Assembly (NCBI GenBank): GCA_014885115.2
Contig: WKLE02000629.1
Location: 1,448 to 23,697 of the forward strand
DNA from: Asterionellopsis glacialis
Taxonomy: Eukaryota > Bacillariophyta > Plagiogrammaphyceae > Rhaphoneidales > Asterionellopsidaceae
Direction of reading: 5' to 3'
Length of the DNA: 22,250 bases
Part shown: positions 19,623 through 22,250 of the stretch, piece after piece
Layout of the letters: each line of letters opens with the position of its first letter
Numbering within the stretch: the stretch's first letter is position 1
Notes under the pieces: model-generated
Database searches by the model: none
The model's input: the letters and a program-made list of their open reading frames with translations, nothing else
Told to the model about the DNA's origin: nothing
Translations under genes and position numbers: made by a program

Positions 19623-20895
19623 TTTGCTTTTCAAGTGGATAGATTGTGAGTTGCGAGATTCTTTTGTAGAGAGTGCACGACCTCAAAAATCGTGATGTTA
19701 CACACGCAGATTCTATACTATTCTATCCGTTGAAGTACTTCACGTCCTTGCTCGATGTGAAGAGTTATGGCGTGGTCGAAACTAAAACCTAAGTTGTCGT
19801 AATTTCATTGAAAATCGGTGGAAGTCAAAAGTTGTTTTCTTGTGCGTGTAGAGTTCAAGACAAAAAGATACTGGTAAAGTTCCGAAAAAAGTTCGAGAAG
19901 ATTTTAGAGATGTTCCACGGTCACAAAGAATACTTAACCTCTTTGCTGCACCAATCACAAATCACTAGACCTCGATCCAGTCGGGTTTGATTATTTACAG
20001 ACTATTTGTGTCGTAACTAAACTGTACAGGGAGGACTACTTGCTTGAGTCTACAGGGCCTCGTACCACAGCTAACTGTGTTGTGATTCCAAGAGGTACCG
20101 CCAGGTACCCGGTACCAGGTAACTGATCTTTTTGTACTTTGTAGTAGTCACAACAAGCATGTGTTAATACCAGGAAGGTACGGTACGATGATGATTCGGT
20201 TATCCAAAGAAAGTTGTATTTGTACCTGATACTCTCGTATAAGATAATTAAATATGAGTATGTACAGGGATTTCAAATTTTCATTTTTCACCAGCGACTC
20301 TTGTACCTGGTAAACGTATCGGTTAAGACTCTCAGTATGTATTCTACATAGGAGAGGCCTGTTTTTACCCTACGTAATGGGCGTTGAAAAACACTTCTAT
20401 TCTACGGTTGCTAGGGAGTGGGTCCTAACGGTACCACCAAAGTGGAAGGTACTGTACGTACCTGGTACGAGTACCGGTACCGTACTAACAGTGCATCTGG
20501 TAAAAAGAAGGAAGAAGTCAAGCATCGCGCGCCCTAGCAGTTTGGCCAAGCATGCATCACAACTGACGATACCAACAGACACCAGACACCAGACATGGAT
20601 GGCGAGAGGGTTCGCTTTTTAATCAACAAGATCTTTCCTGGCACGGTACTCTGGTATTAATACCAGGTACTCTAGACTACTGTAGTACCAGGTACCTGTT
20701 ATGGATCTCTCTTGATGAGACCACCTGGGTGCTTCTTTGTGATTGCTTCTGTCTTCTCTGTCTTCTTTGTTTCTGTTCTTACGTTTCCATATCCAACACC
20801 ACATTTCTTGACACACTGCGCAATACGACATGCAACCAAAAGAAGTCGTTGGCTTTTAGCTATCAATTGCATCAGAACCATCGATAAAAATTATC
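19623..20895. promoter_or_regulatory. Divergent upstream region, rich in GGTACC motifs
   Basis: This 1.27 kb separates the start codons of the arrestin-like gene (minus) and the SDR gene (plus), so it should carry both promoters. GGTACC occurs at 20094, 20104, 20111, 20430, 20476 and 20691, and variants such as ACCTGGTA and GGTACTGTACGTACC are common. A perfect 16-base palindrome (CTGGTATTAATACCAG) is at 20651-20666. A frame at 20377-20622 has an ATG but lies inside the motif cluster and looks non-coding. A frame at 20715-20906 with a hydrophobic start overlaps the SDR start codon by 11 bases and could be an upstream ORF. Confidence 0.45.
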
Positions 20896-21741
20896 ATGCT
20901 GAATAATTTCACTTCGCTATTATTATTCGTAACTTGGTTTTTAAGTTTGAAGACCGGCCGGGCTTTCTCCATTGAATACCCCAAGACATCATACAAGGCC
21001 AGAAAAAAAACGTTCCTGTTGGCAACTGCAAACCAAAATGTACCGTCGCCTTTGTATGAAAAAGTTTTTGTTGCTGGTGGTAGTAAGGGTGTAGGACGGA
21101 TGGTTATTGAAAATATTGTTCAAAAAGGGTCGAGTGTTGTTGCATTAGTGAGAAATGCAGATACTGCATCTGAGTTAAGTGCATTGGAGGGTGTAACATT
21201 GATCGAGGGAAATGCCTTTGATTACAAAACAGTAGAGAATGCAATGGACGGTTGCGATGCTGCCGTATCGACCTTGGGTGGAAGTTTACAAGATAATGGC
21301 AAAATAATTGATTACGATGGTAACCAAAATGTAATCGAGGCTGCTGGTATTTTAGGAGTGACCCGACTTGTATTGGTTACCAGCATTGGGTGTGGCACCA
21401 GCAAAGAAGCTGCGCCACCGTTAGTATTAGAAATATTGAAGGATGCATTGGCTGCCAAGGAGAAAGCTGAAAATATATTGATCAAATATTATACGAATAT
21501 GAATTGGAGCATCATCCGTCCAGGGGGACTCACATGGGCACCGGCAACAGGGCAGGCTATATTGACAAAAGATAATTCTGCTGTTGGTACTATTCACCGG
21601 GAAGACCTAGCAGACCTGATAGTTCAGGTCCTGTTCTCGGATAAGTGTGAGCGATTAGTACTAAGTGCTCTCGACAATGCTTCAGAAGAAGGGACGGATG
21701 CAGAAGAGTTTAGTTTGAATGAAATTTATGTACAGAGTTAA
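20896..21741 (+). CDS. Plastid-targeted atypical short-chain dehydrogenase (NAD(P)-binding, NmrA/TIC62-like group)
   Basis: The 281-residue single-exon product begins with a signal peptide (LLLFVTWFLSLKTGRA) and an A-F junction at 23-24 (GRAFSIEYP), the ASAF-type site followed by a basic, Ser/Thr-containing transit stretch (28-45). This predicts import into the plastid. The mature part is a Rossmann fold of the atypical/extended SDR type: VFVAGGSKGVGRMV (57-70) binds the dinucleotide, R86 in ALVRNAD suggests NADP preference, then GNAFDYKTVENAMDGCDAAVSTLGGS (105-130), YDGNQNVIEAA (140-150), RLVLVTSIGCG (157-167), NWSIIRPGGLTW (203-214) and HREDLADLIVQVL (234-246). The classic catalytic YxxxK is not evident, as usual in this group, which includes proteins acting as redox sensors or chaperone-like factors rather than true dehydrogenases. 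The exact role is not readable. ATG 20896 has A at -3. Confidence 0.88.
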   Translation: MLNNFTSLLLFVTWFLSLKTGRAFSIEYPKTSYKARKKTFLLATANQNVPSPLYEKVFVAGGSKGVGRMVIENIVQKGSSVVALVRNADTASELSALEGVTLIEGNAFDYKTVENAMDGCDAAVSTLGGSLQDNGKIIDYDGNQNVIEAAGILGVTRLVLVTSIGCGTSKEAAPPLVLEILKDALAAKEKAENILIKYYTNMNWSIIRPGGLTWAPATGQAILTKDNSAVGTIHREDLADLIVQVLFSDKCERLVLSALDNASEEGTDAEEFSLNEIYVQS

Positions 21742-22250
21742 ATAATCAAGTTATTTTTCAGCGATATGTTGTTGGAGTTGTGCATACTGTACACAGGAGT
21801 CGAATTAGTTATAATTTAATGCATACTTTATAGAATACACAGCGTAAAAAAATAGTGTAAGTACACGTACTCACAATTCTCATGTTAGATATGCTTGCAG
21901 CTTGTAAAGTGGTCGGTAACACCCTTACCTGAATGCTTTCTCCACCATCATTGTAAGGACCAAATTTTTTGACTACCCTCCTATTTCTTTCGTATGTTTA
22001 AGACTGTACAATAACCATATTTTTCATTAGTGATGAAAGACTTTGAATGAATATACTTGAACATATGGATATGGTCGGTTCATCGGGACTCTCTCATGAC
22101 TTTTGACATCCATGTCTATTTCTAGCATTAGGTAGATCATGAGCGATTGTGACAGACATCTGTAGCCCCGGGAGATTAAGGTAAATCATATGAATAAAAC
22201 ATTTATTTTATTTTTAAAACTTAACATACTATGTAATATTTCATGTGTAT
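21742..22250. other. 3' flank of the SDR gene, no gene seen
   Basis: AT-rich sequence with no coding frame on either strand. An AATAAA occurs at about 22194 but is 450 bases after the stop codon, too far to be assigned to the SDR transcript with any confidence. Confidence 0.45.

Noticed and set aside
20377..20622. Plus-strand frame of 81 codons with an ATG
   Set aside because: It lies inside the GGTACC-dense promoter region and its translation reflects those repeats (VLYVPGTSTGTVLTV) without any domain.
1..22250. tRNA, rRNA or CRISPR features
   Set aside because: I found no cloverleaf with a T-loop GTTCRA pattern, no rRNA blocks and no regularly spaced short palindromic repeats.

Overview
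The window looks like a piece of nuclear genome from a diatom or a close stramenopile alga. Three things point there. Genes are eukaryotic, with short GT-AG introns of about 110 to 190 bases. Two proteins start with a signal peptide followed by a transit-like stretch, one of them with an A-F junction of the ASAF type typical of plastid import through a complex plastid. Gene content (ShK plus prolyl 4-hydroxylase, plastid-type NAD kinase, a small secreted cysteine protein with a CRxC pattern) also fits. This is inference from sequence alone; no species is claimed. The DNA is AT-rich, and intergenic stretches of 1 to 2.5 kb alternate with single genes.

Layout. 1-2748: no intact gene, but a frameshifted transposase-like relic on the minus strand (916-1736) with a tandem repeat of about 92-106 bp next to it. 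2749-3786 (+): dolichyl-phosphate glucosyltransferase, ALG5. 4171-5202 (-): Sec14/CRAL-TRIO lipid-binding protein, convergent with ALG5. 6161-6790 (-): small cysteine-containing protein, possibly lacking a 5' exon. 6791-8779: long gene-poor stretch with one small possible gene and a duplicated exon-like cassette. 8780-10364 (+): two-exon PIN/PILS-like membrane transporter, followed by a poly(A) signal and a 43-base assembly gap. 10623-12055 (-): two-exon secreted prolyl 4-hydroxylase with two ShK domains. 12056-16039: mostly empty, one weak small ORF. 16040-17969 (+): two-exon NAD kinase, plastid type, with a possible small gene 27 bases after it. 18786-19622 (-): three-exon arrestin-fold protein consisting of only an N-domain. 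19623-20895: shared upstream region rich in GGTACC motifs. 20896-21741 (+): plastid-targeted atypical SDR protein.

The genes do not form an obvious pathway or cluster; they read as independent housekeeping and membrane or organelle genes. Two serve the secretory route (ALG5 for N-glycan precursor, the P4H for ER hydroxylation), two are probably plastidial NAD(P)-related proteins (NAD kinase, SDR), and three touch membranes or trafficking (CRAL-TRIO, PIN-like, arrestin-like). Splice joints were worked out by hand: in each of the four spliced genes the join restores a family motif or reading frame, which is the main support for those models. I did not find a convincing undescribed system. The best leads are the arrestin N-domain-only protein, the duplicated start-codon/donor cassette at 8421-8645, the GGTACC-dense divergent promoter, and the intron that splits the iron-binding motif of the prolyl hydroxylase.
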